Below are positions 10,560-18,563 of a stretch of DNA of 64,000 nucleotides, one piece after another (within the stretch, counting starts at the first letter, position 1; each line of letters opens with the position of its first letter). The notes below the pieces were generated by a model. That model did no database searches. It was given only the letters and a program-made list of their open reading frames with translations, and had not been told where the DNA came from. This DNA is from Bacteroidota bacterium (lineage in GTDB: Bacteria > Bacteroidota > Ignavibacteria > Ignavibacteriales > Ignavibacteriaceae). The position numbers were made by a program, and so were the translations under genes. The DNA is taken from positions 62,001 to 126,000 of the forward strand of contig JAKAGV010000009.1 in the NCBI GenBank assembly GCA_021815405.1, read 5' to 3'.

Positions 10560-11460
10560 CAGATACCACGCCGCTGTCGATGATGGATGAAGCTTTATTC
10601 TTGCCACTTAAAGCAGTGTTGTTATGAGGATCGAGTTTAATGGCAATATCATAATACGCCAAGGCATCTTTTGCTTTGTGGTTTTTCAAGCAGGCTTCGG
10701 CAAGCTTTGTATAAATATCTGATGAGGCATCTTCAATCGACTCGATGTACCGTAAAAAATTCTTTTCAGCTTTCGAGTAGTCGCCTAATTTCAAATAAAT
10801 TTTTCCGGCAAGTTCATAAGGAGCAGGAATCTCCGGATTAAGTTTTATCGCTTTTTCAATCGGCTTTACCGCATGCGCATACATTTCAAGGTTGTAATAT
10901 GTCTCAGCATATATTTTGTTCAGTTCCCAGAAGTTTGCATACATTGCTTCGGCTTTCTTTGCATACCTCAAAGCTTCTTCATAGTTCTTAAGTTTCAACT
11001 CAACTTTTGCAAGATAAATATTCGCTTCATGAATAAGCTCAGATTGCTTTTCATAAGAAATGAAATTTAGAAAGCTGATTTTGGCAAGCTCGAATTCCTC
11101 AAGCATAAAATGAGCATAACCAATAAAAAATGAAACTACAGGCTCTTCCTGCGGAAGTATGAAGCTTAGAGTTTCAACCGCTTCTTCCCATTTCGAATTT
11201 CTTAAAAAAAACTGACCGAGGAATAACCGGACATCTTTATTCTCCGGTTCATCTTCAAGAAATTGTTTTAATAAATTTATCGCGGGTAAAATATTTCCGG
11301 TTATTTCGTAAAGGTTTGCAATTCTAAAGTAGGTTTCTATTTCATCCGGATATTCATTGAGTATTGATTGATAAATCTGGATTGCATGCAGATGCTTTCC
11401 ATCGGCTTCAAATGCTTGTGCAAGATCTATCTTATGTTCAAATTTATATTTCGAATCCAA
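10552..11460 (-). CDS. Tetratricopeptide repeat protein
   Basis: Multiple TPRs, e.g. AIKLNPEIPAPYELAGKIYLKLGDYSKAEKNF. Confidence 0.85.
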   Translation of the reverse strand: MDSKYKFEHKIDLAQAFEADGKHLHAIQIYQSILNEYPDEIETYFRIANLYEITGNILPAINLLKQFLEDEPENKDVRLFLGQFFLRNSKWEEAVETLSFILPQEEPVVSFFIGYAHFMLEEFELAKISFLNFISYEKQSELIHEANIYLAKVELKLKNYEEALRYAKKAEAMYANFWELNKIYAETYYNLEMYAHAVKPIEKAIKLNPEIPAPYELAGKIYLKLGDYSKAEKNFLRYIESIEDASSDIYTKLAEACLKNHKAKDALAYYDIAIKLDPHNNTALSGKNKASSIIDSGVVSDV

Positions 11461-11463
11461 AAT

Positions 11464-13005
11464 TTATTCCCATTCAATTGTCGACGGCGGCTTGGAACTT
11501 ATATCATACACTACTCTATTCACGCCGCGAACTTTGTTAATAATTTTATTAGAAAGATTCGCAAGGAAATCTCCATCAAACTGAAACCAGTCCGCAGTCA
11601 TGCCGTCAACCGAAGTAACCGCCCGCAAAGCCAGCACGTTATCGTAAGTTCTAGAGTCGCCCATAACACCAACCGATTGAACCTGCAGCAGCACGGCAAA
11701 TGCCTGCCAAATTTTATTGTAAAGATTTGCAGTTCTAATTTCCTGGATAAAAATATCGTCAGCTTCTCGCAAAATGTCAAGCTTTTCTTTTGTGATTTCA
11801 CCTAAAATTCTTACCGCCAGACCCGGTCCGGGGAATGGATGACGCTCGATAAATTCTTCTGGTATCTTAAGCTCTCTGCCGACATTTCTAACTTCATCCT
11901 TAAACAATTCTCTAAATGGTTCGATCAGCTTCAAGTTCATTTTTTCCGGTAAACCGCCTACGTTATGATGAGTTTTAATTGTAACAGAAGCACCTTTAAC
12001 CGGGACTGATTCAATTACATCCGGATAAAGCGTACCTTGAACTAGAAACTCAGCTCTACCGTGTTTCTTCGCTTCTTCTTCAAATACTTCGATAAAAGTA
12101 TTGCCGATAATTTTTCTTTTCTTTTCAGGATCAGAAACACCGGATAAATTTTTTAAGAATCTTTCACCAGCATCTACGTGGATATGATTAAGATTCAGCT
12201 TCTCATCAAATAATTTACCGATCTGCATGCTTTCATTCTTACGCATCAAGCCGGTATCTATGTGAATGCAGATGAGGTTTTCTCCGATTGCTTTTTTGAC
12301 AAGAACAGCGGCAACAGTAGAATCAACTCCGCCGCTTAAAGCGCAAATTACTTTTGAATTACCAGCAGTATTTCGAATTTTCTTAATATTCTCCTCAATA
12401 AAATTATGAGGAGTCCAGTCGCCTTTGCACTTGCAGACGTTAAATAGAAAGTTGTGAAGAATTTTTTTCCCTTCCTGAGTATGCATTACTTCCGGATGAA
12501 ACTGAACACCGTGGATGTTTTTCATTTCATTGGAAATCGCACAGAAAGGTGAATGATCGGATACCGCAACTACTTTGAATCCGTCCGGCAGCTTAGTTAA
12601 ATAATCGCCGTGACTCATCCACACAACCGAGTTGTTCATTACATTATCAAAAAGTTTAGAATCACCGGTAATGTTAAGTACCGCCTTGCCGTATTCTCTG
12701 TCCTTCGCCGATTCAACTTCGCCTCCAAAGGTTCGGCAAATAAGCTGAAGACCGTAGCAAATTCCAAGAACCGGAATACCGAGCTTTAATATTTCGGGAT
12801 CAAGCGTTGGTGCTCCTTCATCGTAAACACTCATTGGTCCCCCGGAAAGAATTATTCCGACCGGATTTATTTCTTTTACTTTTTCTAGTGAAATTGAATG
12901 CGGATGGACTTCAGAATATACATTCTCTTCCCTAACTCTTCTTGTAATAAGTTGAATGTACTGCGCACCGAAATCGATGATTAATATAGTTTCTCGTCTG
13001 TCCAT
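11464..13005 (-). CDS. guaA: GMP synthase (glutamine-hydrolysing)
   Basis: [64 protein letters not shown]-terminus. Confidence 0.98.
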   Translation of the reverse strand: MDRRETILIIDFGAQYIQLITRRVREENVYSEVHPHSISLEKVKEINPVGIILSGGPMSVYDEGAPTLDPEILKLGIPVLGICYGLQLICRTFGGEVESAKDREYGKAVLNITGDSKLFDNVMNNSVVWMSHGDYLTKLPDGFKVVAVSDHSPFCAISNEMKNIHGVQFHPEVMHTQEGKKILHNFLFNVCKCKGDWTPHNFIEENIKKIRNTAGNSKVICALSGGVDSTVAAVLVKKAIGENLICIHIDTGLMRKNESMQIGKLFDEKLNLNHIHVDAGERFLKNLSGVSDPEKKRKIIGNTFIEVFEEEAKKHGRAEFLVQGTLYPDVIESVPVKGASVTIKTHHNVGGLPEKMNLKLIEPFRELFKDEVRNVGRELKIPEEFIERHPFPGPGLAVRILGEITKEKLDILREADDIFIQEIRTANLYNKIWQAFAVLLQVQSVGVMGDSRTYDNVLALRAVTSVDGMTADWFQFDGDFLANLSNKIINKVRGVNRVVYDISSKPPSTIEWE

Positions 13006-13028
13006 AAGTTGTGATAGGTAAATGGTAA

Positions 13029-13098
13029 AAGTTATATGGTAAAGAGGTATAATATCTTAAAATCGATTTTTAATCTTATACCTTATACAGTATAACTT
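13029..13098. repeat. 70-nt imperfect inverted repeat between gcvH and guaA
   Basis: AAGTTATATGGTAAAGAGGTATAATATCTTAAAATCG / CGATTTTTAATCTTATACCTTATACAGTATAACTT. Confidence 0.6.
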
Positions 13099-13161
13099 AT
13101 TCCGAAGAAAATTATGTTCAATTAAATTTTAATCAGTATAGAATAACCAGGTAAAACGAGG

Positions 13162-13542
13162 TTACTCGCCAAGCAGTTGTTTGTATGCGTTACTATCGAG
13201 CAATGAACTTAGTTGGCTTGAATTTGTAATTTCAATTTTTATCATCCAGCCGCTGCCGTAAGGATCTGAGTTAACAATCTCCGGCGAATCGGCAAGTGCT
13301 TTATTGATTTCTAAAACTTTTCCATCGCAGGGTCCATATATATCACTAACGGTTTTTACAGCTTCAATAGTTCCAAAGGACTTATTTGCAGAAATTTCTT
13401 TTAAATTTGGATCGATATCAACGTAAACTACATCGCCTAATTCGCCTTGTGCGTAATCCGTAATACCAATTGTGCCGGTGCTGCCTTCAATCAGTATCCA
13501 CTCATGATCTTTTGTGTATTTTAAGTTATCAGGGAAGTTCAT
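13162..13542 (-). CDS. gcvH: Glycine cleavage system H protein
   Basis: YTKDHEWILIEG, GDVVYVDIDP, SFGTIEAVKTVSDIYGP (lipoyl Lys), SGWMIKI. Confidence 0.95.
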   Translation of the reverse strand: MNFPDNLKYTKDHEWILIEGSTGTIGITDYAQGELGDVVYVDIDPNLKEISANKSFGTIEAVKTVSDIYGPCDGKVLEINKALADSPEIVNSDPYGSGWMIKIEITNSSQLSSLLDSNAYKQLLGE

Positions 13543-13565
13543 TTTTACCTCAAAAATTTTTTCTG

Positions 13566-14903
13566 TTAAAAGACAAAATGTTCTAAAAAGCCAGTATCAA
13601 AATTTCCACTTAAAAATCTCGGATCTTCCAGTACTTTTAAGTGAAACGGAATGGTAGTTTTAATACCTTCGACAACAAATTCTTCAAGCGCCCTTCTTCC
13701 TCTTGCAAGAGCATGCTCTCTACTTTGCCCCCATACAATCAGCTTTGCAATAAGCGAATCATAATAAGGTGGAATGGAATACGAAGCATAAATATGGGAG
13801 TCAACTCTTACTCCGTATCCACCCGGAAAATGAACTGATTGTATTTTACCCGGCGAGGGTCGGAAATTGTATGCAGGATCTTCAGCATTTATTCTAAATT
13901 CCATTGCATGTCCCTTAGGACTTTGAGGAAGAGTTTCAACTTTTTCACCGGCAGCAACTAAAATTTGCTGACGAACCAGATCGAGTCCGTAAACCCATTC
14001 TGTTACCGGGTGCTCCACTTGAATTCTTGTATTCATTTCCATGAAATAAAAATTCTTATGCTTATCTACAAGGAATTCAATGGTACCGGCACCTTCATAG
14101 TTCACTGCATGAACGCCGAGGATAGCCGCTTCGCCCATCTTCTCTCTAAGAGATTGATCCAGCGCCGGTGAAGGAGATTCTTCAATTAATTTTTGATGAC
14201 GACGCTGAACTGAACAATCTCTTTCGCCGTAATGATAAGCATTGCCGAACATATCTCCCATTACCTGAATTTCAACGTGCCTTGGGTTTTCTATATATTT
14301 TTCAATATAGACATCCGGATTGCCGAATGCAGATTCAGCTTCACCTTTTGCAGTTTGATAAGCAGAATCAAAATCTTTCTTTTCCCAAACAATGCGCATA
14401 CCTTTACCACCACCGCCTGCAGAGGCTTTAATAATAACCGGGAAACCAATCTCTTCAGAAATTCTTTTGCCTTCTTCCGTATCATTAACAACACCATCGC
14501 TGCCAGGTATTACCGGTACGTTGTGTTTTTTCATCGTATCTTTTGCGAAAGCTTTGTCGCCCATTGCAGAAATCATTTGCGGCGAAGGACCGATAAACTT
14601 AATATCTGATTCAGCACAAATTTCTGAGAAGTTAGCATTCTCTGCAAGAAAGCCGTAACCGGGATGGATAGCATCCGCTCCGGTAATATGAGCTGCAGAA
14701 ATTATGGAAGGAATTTTAAGGTAACTGTCGCGGCTGAATGAAGGACCGATACAAACAGCTTCATCCGCAAAAGTAACATGGAGTGATTCTTTATCTGCTT
14801 CAGAATAAACTGCAACCGTCTTGATGCCAAGTTCTTTGCATGTTCTGATAATCCGTAATGCAATTTCGCCACGGTTTGCGATTAAAATTTTATTAAACAA
14901 CAA
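13566..14903 (-). CDS. accC: Acetyl-CoA carboxylase, biotin carboxylase subunit
   Basis: [48 protein letters not shown]. Confidence 0.97.
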   Translation of the reverse strand: MLFNKILIANRGEIALRIIRTCKELGIKTVAVYSEADKESLHVTFADEAVCIGPSFSRDSYLKIPSIISAAHITGADAIHPGYGFLAENANFSEICAESDIKFIGPSPQMISAMGDKAFAKDTMKKHNVPVIPGSDGVVNDTEEGKRISEEIGFPVIIKASAGGGGKGMRIVWEKKDFDSAYQTAKGEAESAFGNPDVYIEKYIENPRHVEIQVMGDMFGNAYHYGERDCSVQRRHQKLIEESPSPALDQSLREKMGEAAILGVHAVNYEGAGTIEFLVDKHKNFYFMEMNTRIQVEHPVTEWVYGLDLVRQQILVAAGEKVETLPQSPKGHAMEFRINAEDPAYNFRPSPGKIQSVHFPGGYGVRVDSHIYASYSIPPYYDSLIAKLIVWGQSREHALARGRRALEEFVVEGIKTTIPFHLKVLEDPRFLSGNFDTGFLEHFVF

Positions 14904-14948
14904 TTCCTCTCACGTAGTAACCAATTCAGGAATAACTTAAGAAATGAA

Positions 14949-15416
14949 TCAGCTTTTTTGAATTAAAAATAGGGGTTGGTTATATTCAACGGGTTTCCCG
15001 TTTTCAACCAAGATCTTAACAATTTTTCCGCTAGCATCGGATTCAATTTCATTCATCAATTTCATTGCTTCAATTATGCAAAGAACCGAGCCTACCGAAA
15101 CAGTATCGCCAACCTGAGCATAAGGATCAGCATCCGGTGCCGGTGCTCTATAAAACGTACCGACAATCGGAGATTTAATTTCATGCAGATTCGAAGCTGT
15201 TTCGGGAACCGGAGACTTTTCTTCTGTCGGACTAACTGCCGGCGCTGCTGTGGGAGCAGGAACCTGGCTGATCAAAACCTGAGGCTGGCTGTCCGTCTTA
15301 AATCCTCTAATTTTTTTTGCGACTTTAACACGCAAACCATTTTCTTCAACTTCGAGATCTGTTATCTCGCTCGTATCGACAATCTTAACGAGCTTCTTGA
15401 TAAGATTTAAATCCAT
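14949..15416 (-). CDS. accB: Acetyl-CoA carboxylase, biotin carboxyl carrier protein
   Basis: SPIVGTFYRAPAPDADPYAQVGDTVSVGSVLCIIEAMKLMNEIESD. Confidence 0.96.
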   Translation of the reverse strand: MDLNLIKKLVKIVDTSEITDLEVEENGLRVKVAKKIRGFKTDSQPQVLISQVPAPTAAPAVSPTEEKSPVPETASNLHEIKSPIVGTFYRAPAPDADPYAQVGDTVSVGSVLCIIEAMKLMNEIESDASGKIVKILVENGKPVEYNQPLFLIQKS

Positions 15417-15431
15417 TGAATAACCTTTATA

Positions 15432-15995
15432 TTAAGCTTTAACTCTCTCTACATATGCCCCAGTTCTGGTATCAACTCTTAAGAAATCATCAACATTTAT
15501 GAATAAAGGAACGTTGATGGTTGCGCCGGTTTCAAGCTTTGCAGGCTTTACAGCACCGGTTGCAGTGTCGCCTCTAAATCCTGGTTCGGTTTCAATAACT
15601 TTTAAATTAACGAAGATCGGAATTTCAACTGTAATAATTTCATCGCCGTTAAACAGGATATCAATTTCTTCGCTTTCTTTCAGATAATCAACACCGGTTC
15701 CGAAGAAATCAGCTGGAACATTTATCTGTTCGTAAGTAGTAGTATCCATGCAAACCAAAAAATCACCTTCGCGGTAAAGATACTGGTATTTTCTTCTTTC
15801 AACTCTAACAATTTCAATTCCTTCGCCCGCACGGAAAGTATTGTCAAGTACTTTTCCGTTTCTAAGATTCTTCAAAGTGCTTCTAACAAAAGCGCCGCCT
15901 TTACCGGGTTTTACATGCTGGAATTCAACGATAGAATACAAATCATTTTTGAATTTTATAATTAAACCATTCCTGAAATCTGAAGTGTCTGCCAT
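15432..15995 (-). CDS. efp: Translation elongation factor P
   Basis: VEFQHVKPGKGGAFVRSTLKNL; ETEPGFRGDTATGAVKPAKLETGA. Confidence 0.97.
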   Translation of the reverse strand: MADTSDFRNGLIIKFKNDLYSIVEFQHVKPGKGGAFVRSTLKNLRNGKVLDNTFRAGEGIEIVRVERRKYQYLYREGDFLVCMDTTTYEQINVPADFFGTGVDYLKESEEIDILFNGDEIITVEIPIFVNLKVIETEPGFRGDTATGAVKPAKLETGATINVPLFINVDDFLRVDTRTGAYVERVKA

Positions 15996-16185
15996 AAACC
16001 TTTAATCTTTTTTGAAATAAATAGAAAGAAAAAATAGAAATATGCCGTCTGAAAGTCAAGAAAAATCTAAAATCAAAAATTGATGATTTTTACATAATTT
16101 TTGACAAATTCCGGCAATAAATGTGTAATTTTTCATTAAAAATAAAGAAAATCGAAAAATGAATTTTTCAAGCTGGAATATAAAA

Positions 16186-16208
16186 AAGCCGCAAAAAATC
16201 TGCGGCTT
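16186..16208 (-). terminator. Rho-independent terminator
   Basis: AAGCCGCA-AAAAATC-TGCGGCTT with T-run on the minus strand, downstream of 16232..16921. Confidence 0.78.
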
Positions 16209-16231
16209 AATTTTTTAGAAAAGTAGATGAA

Positions 16232-16921
16232 TTATTCCTGAACCTGAGCAAGATATTTACCCACTTCTCTATTTACAGAAGAACTGGTATAATCTTTCTT
16301 AATCTGGTCGAACATTTCCTTAGCATCTTTAGTTTTTCCGGCACTTAGATAGTTAATACCGGAATGCAAAAGATAATCTGCATTTAAAACGTCATTCTTG
16401 GAAACATGTGCAGCTTTCTTGTAAAGCTCCGCTGCCTTTTCATAATTATTTTTAGCAGCATAACAACCGGCGGCACCTGCAAGTGCTGCAGCTTTGTACA
16501 TATCGATACCGCCGCTGTAATCTTCATAATACTTTAAAGCGTCGTCAGTCTTTCCAAGGTAATTGTAGCTGTTAGCAAGATAAATTTTTGCTGTCTCGCC
16601 GTTTTCGGTGCTGCCGTATTGCTCAACAATTTTTTTGAGTCCAAGAACATCTGTTCCCGCCTGACCTTCAATGGCTTCGAGATATGCACCGTTATCATAG
16701 AGATTCATAACTTGTGCAAGCTGTATTCCTGCTGCTTTGTTTTGCTGAGCCCTGTGATTAACATAAAAAATTACCAGTACAATCAAAACAACAAGACCGC
16801 CGCCATACATCATTAAACGCTGCCTGTTTTCGGTTACGTAGTTATAGCTTTTATAATAAAGCTCTACGAGTTTGTCCTGTTTAATCTCTTTCTTTGACAG
16901 CTTCTTCTTTTTTGTGAGCAT
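16232..16921 (-). CDS. Membrane-anchored TPR protein (YfgM/BamD-like)
   Basis: One TM helix (LMMYGGGLVVLIVLVIFYV), then TPR repeats. Confidence 0.75.
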   Translation of the reverse strand: MLTKKKKLSKKEIKQDKLVELYYKSYNYVTENRQRLMMYGGGLVVLIVLVIFYVNHRAQQNKAAGIQLAQVMNLYDNGAYLEAIEGQAGTDVLGLKKIVEQYGSTENGETAKIYLANSYNYLGKTDDALKYYEDYSGGIDMYKAAALAGAAGCYAAKNNYEKAAELYKKAAHVSKNDVLNADYLLHSGINYLSAGKTKDAKEMFDQIKKDYTSSSVNREVGKYLAQVQE

Positions 16922-17138
16922 TATAAGATCCTAAAATGATTCTTTATTAAATATTGAAAAATTTATTCTGCGAATTTACTAATATTTTCAGAAAATCTAT
17001 CAATCAAATCAAAAAAATATTGCTAGGCAGAAAACGGCTTCTATTTAATTGGTTAATAAAAATGGCTGAATTGTTTAATTGATAAATTGTTAGGGACCAA
17101 CATACCACAAACAACAACCTACAAATCAACCATTTTAG

Positions 17139-17212
17139 TACGCCCAGAAGGACTTGAACCCTCAACCTTCGGAACCGGAATCCGACGTTCTATCCAGTTG
17201 AACTATGGGCGC
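17139..17212 (-). tRNA. tRNA-Arg(CCG)
   Basis: Minus strand GCGCCCATAGTTCAACTGGATAGAACGTCGGATTCCGGTTCCGAAGGTTGAGGGTTCAAGTCCTTCTGGGCGTA folds into a cloverleaf; anticodon stem TCGGA/TCCGA with loop TTCCGGT. Confidence 0.95.
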
Positions 17213-17378
17213 AAAATATTTCTTACAAAGATAAAAAGAATTATCGACATAACTAATACTGTAAGCTGGTTATGCCGCAGCTAAAATATAATCAGTGATT
17301 ACTAATCTGAAACTAAAAGCAATTGTCTTGCCCAAGGCAAAAATATTTTGAGCTGCATCCTATTTAAATTGAGCAAAA

Positions 17379-17630
17379 TGAAATTAGAATTTGAAAAGGA
17401 GAAATTTCCAAGCCGTAAGTAAAAACCGTTTCTTTAGAACAAGAAATTTCGTTACCGGTAAGAGAATTTTTGATTCAAGAAAAAGAAATTTAGATTATAA
17501 AATAACAATTTCTGAATTAAGGATAAGAAATTTTAATTTAAAGAAAAGAATTTATAATTTCAGAAATACAAATTTTAATTCTGGAAAAAGAAATTTTAAT
17601 TCCGGAATAAAAATTTCTTATTACGGGATT
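17379..17630. repeat. Degenerate 21-bp tandem array, ~12 units, consensus about AGAAATTTTAATTCCGGAAAA
   Basis: Consecutive 21-mers with no indels: tgaaattagaatttgaaaagg / agaaatttccaagccgtaagt / ... / acaaattttaattctggaaaa / agaaattttaattccggaata / aaaatttcttattacgggatt. Confidence 0.8.
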
Positions 17631-17662
17631 TTCTTCAAAATTTGCAAAATTTCAAAGATTTC

Positions 17663-18484
17663 TCATTCCCCACCAATTTTAACAAGTTCTTTAATCCTGC
17701 CTAAATTAACAGTATTGGGGTAAAACTCGCCCATCCATCTTCGGCAACGGTTTGCATCAAGCGGTACTCCAATTACCGGCAAGCCGAATTTAATGCAGCT
17801 ATTCATACCGCTCATTAATTCCGGAATGCATGCGATACCCATTACTCCCACAGTCTTGTATTTCTTTAGAAGCATTTTAAGTAATTCTTTTAGATCTGCC
17901 GTACGCCAGATGTAGGCATCAACTTTATTTTTTCCCAATATCATGTTAACATAATTTATATAACAATGCTTTGAACATCCTTTGCATACATAATCAATCT
18001 CATTCATTTTGGACATGCAGTTCTGATTAAGATCATGCAGGCAGTGCGGGAGAAGTGCAATCTTACATTGGCAGTTTCTAAATTGATCTGCGTATATTCT
18101 ATTTATAAGTTCAATCTCTGCCATATAGAGATGATATTGTTCTTCAGATGTTGAAATGATTTTATCAATTCTTTCTGTTAAAGATAAGCTTTCAAGATGT
18201 GCCTTAACATCTTCAGTATAACAAGAGAGATTGGCTCTTAGAAAATTAAGAATTTCGGAAATTACTGTGTCATTACTTTCAGACTGATTAAGATTTTTCA
18301 AGAAACGTTTTTTTCGATCGAAGGAGTGTAAATACTGGAGGAACTCCTCTTCTGTTTCAAAATATTTTTCATTAAGAAACGAAACTACAAATTCTATAGT
18401 TTTAAAATAGTTATCAGAGGAAGCTTCAATTCCATAAAGAGAAAAGGTTTTGCCTTTGACAATTTTTTCCTGAGGAGTATTCAT
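17663..18484 (-). CDS. DUF116-like Cys-rich protein
   Basis: Cys clusters CQCKIALLPHCLHDLNQNC and CKGCSKHCYIN; VGVMGIACIPELMSGMNSCIKFGLPVIGVPLDANRCRRWMGEFYPN. Confidence 0.6.
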   Translation of the reverse strand: MNTPQEKIVKGKTFSLYGIEASSDNYFKTIEFVVSFLNEKYFETEEEFLQYLHSFDRKKRFLKNLNQSESNDTVISEILNFLRANLSCYTEDVKAHLESLSLTERIDKIISTSEEQYHLYMAEIELINRIYADQFRNCQCKIALLPHCLHDLNQNCMSKMNEIDYVCKGCSKHCYINYVNMILGKNKVDAYIWRTADLKELLKMLLKKYKTVGVMGIACIPELMSGMNSCIKFGLPVIGVPLDANRCRRWMGEFYPNTVNLGRIKELVKIGGE

Positions 18485-18563
18485 TCTATCTCAAATTGAA
18501 TACTATAATTTAAATAAATTCGGATTGATTAGTTCAATAGTAGAATTTAGTGCAAGTAATCTC

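Noticed and set aside
14168-14609. Overlapping plus-strand ORFs opposite accC
   Set aside because: Low-complexity antisense translations; accC on the minus strand is certain.
17087-17284. 65-aa plus-strand ORF (LVRPEGLEPSTFGTGI...)
   Set aside because: It is antisense to tRNA-Arg(CCG); the 'RPEGLEPSTFGTGI' peptide is a well-known tRNA-derived artefact.
17379-17630. CRISPR array
   Set aside because: Period is 21 bp with no spacers and no repeat/spacer distinction; no cas genes in window.
17391-17723. 110-aa ORF with RNFNSGK-like 7-aa repeats
   Set aside because: Starts at TTG, results from a 21-bp (multiple of 3) DNA repeat, overlaps the DUF116-like gene antisense; in-frame stop already in the first unit.
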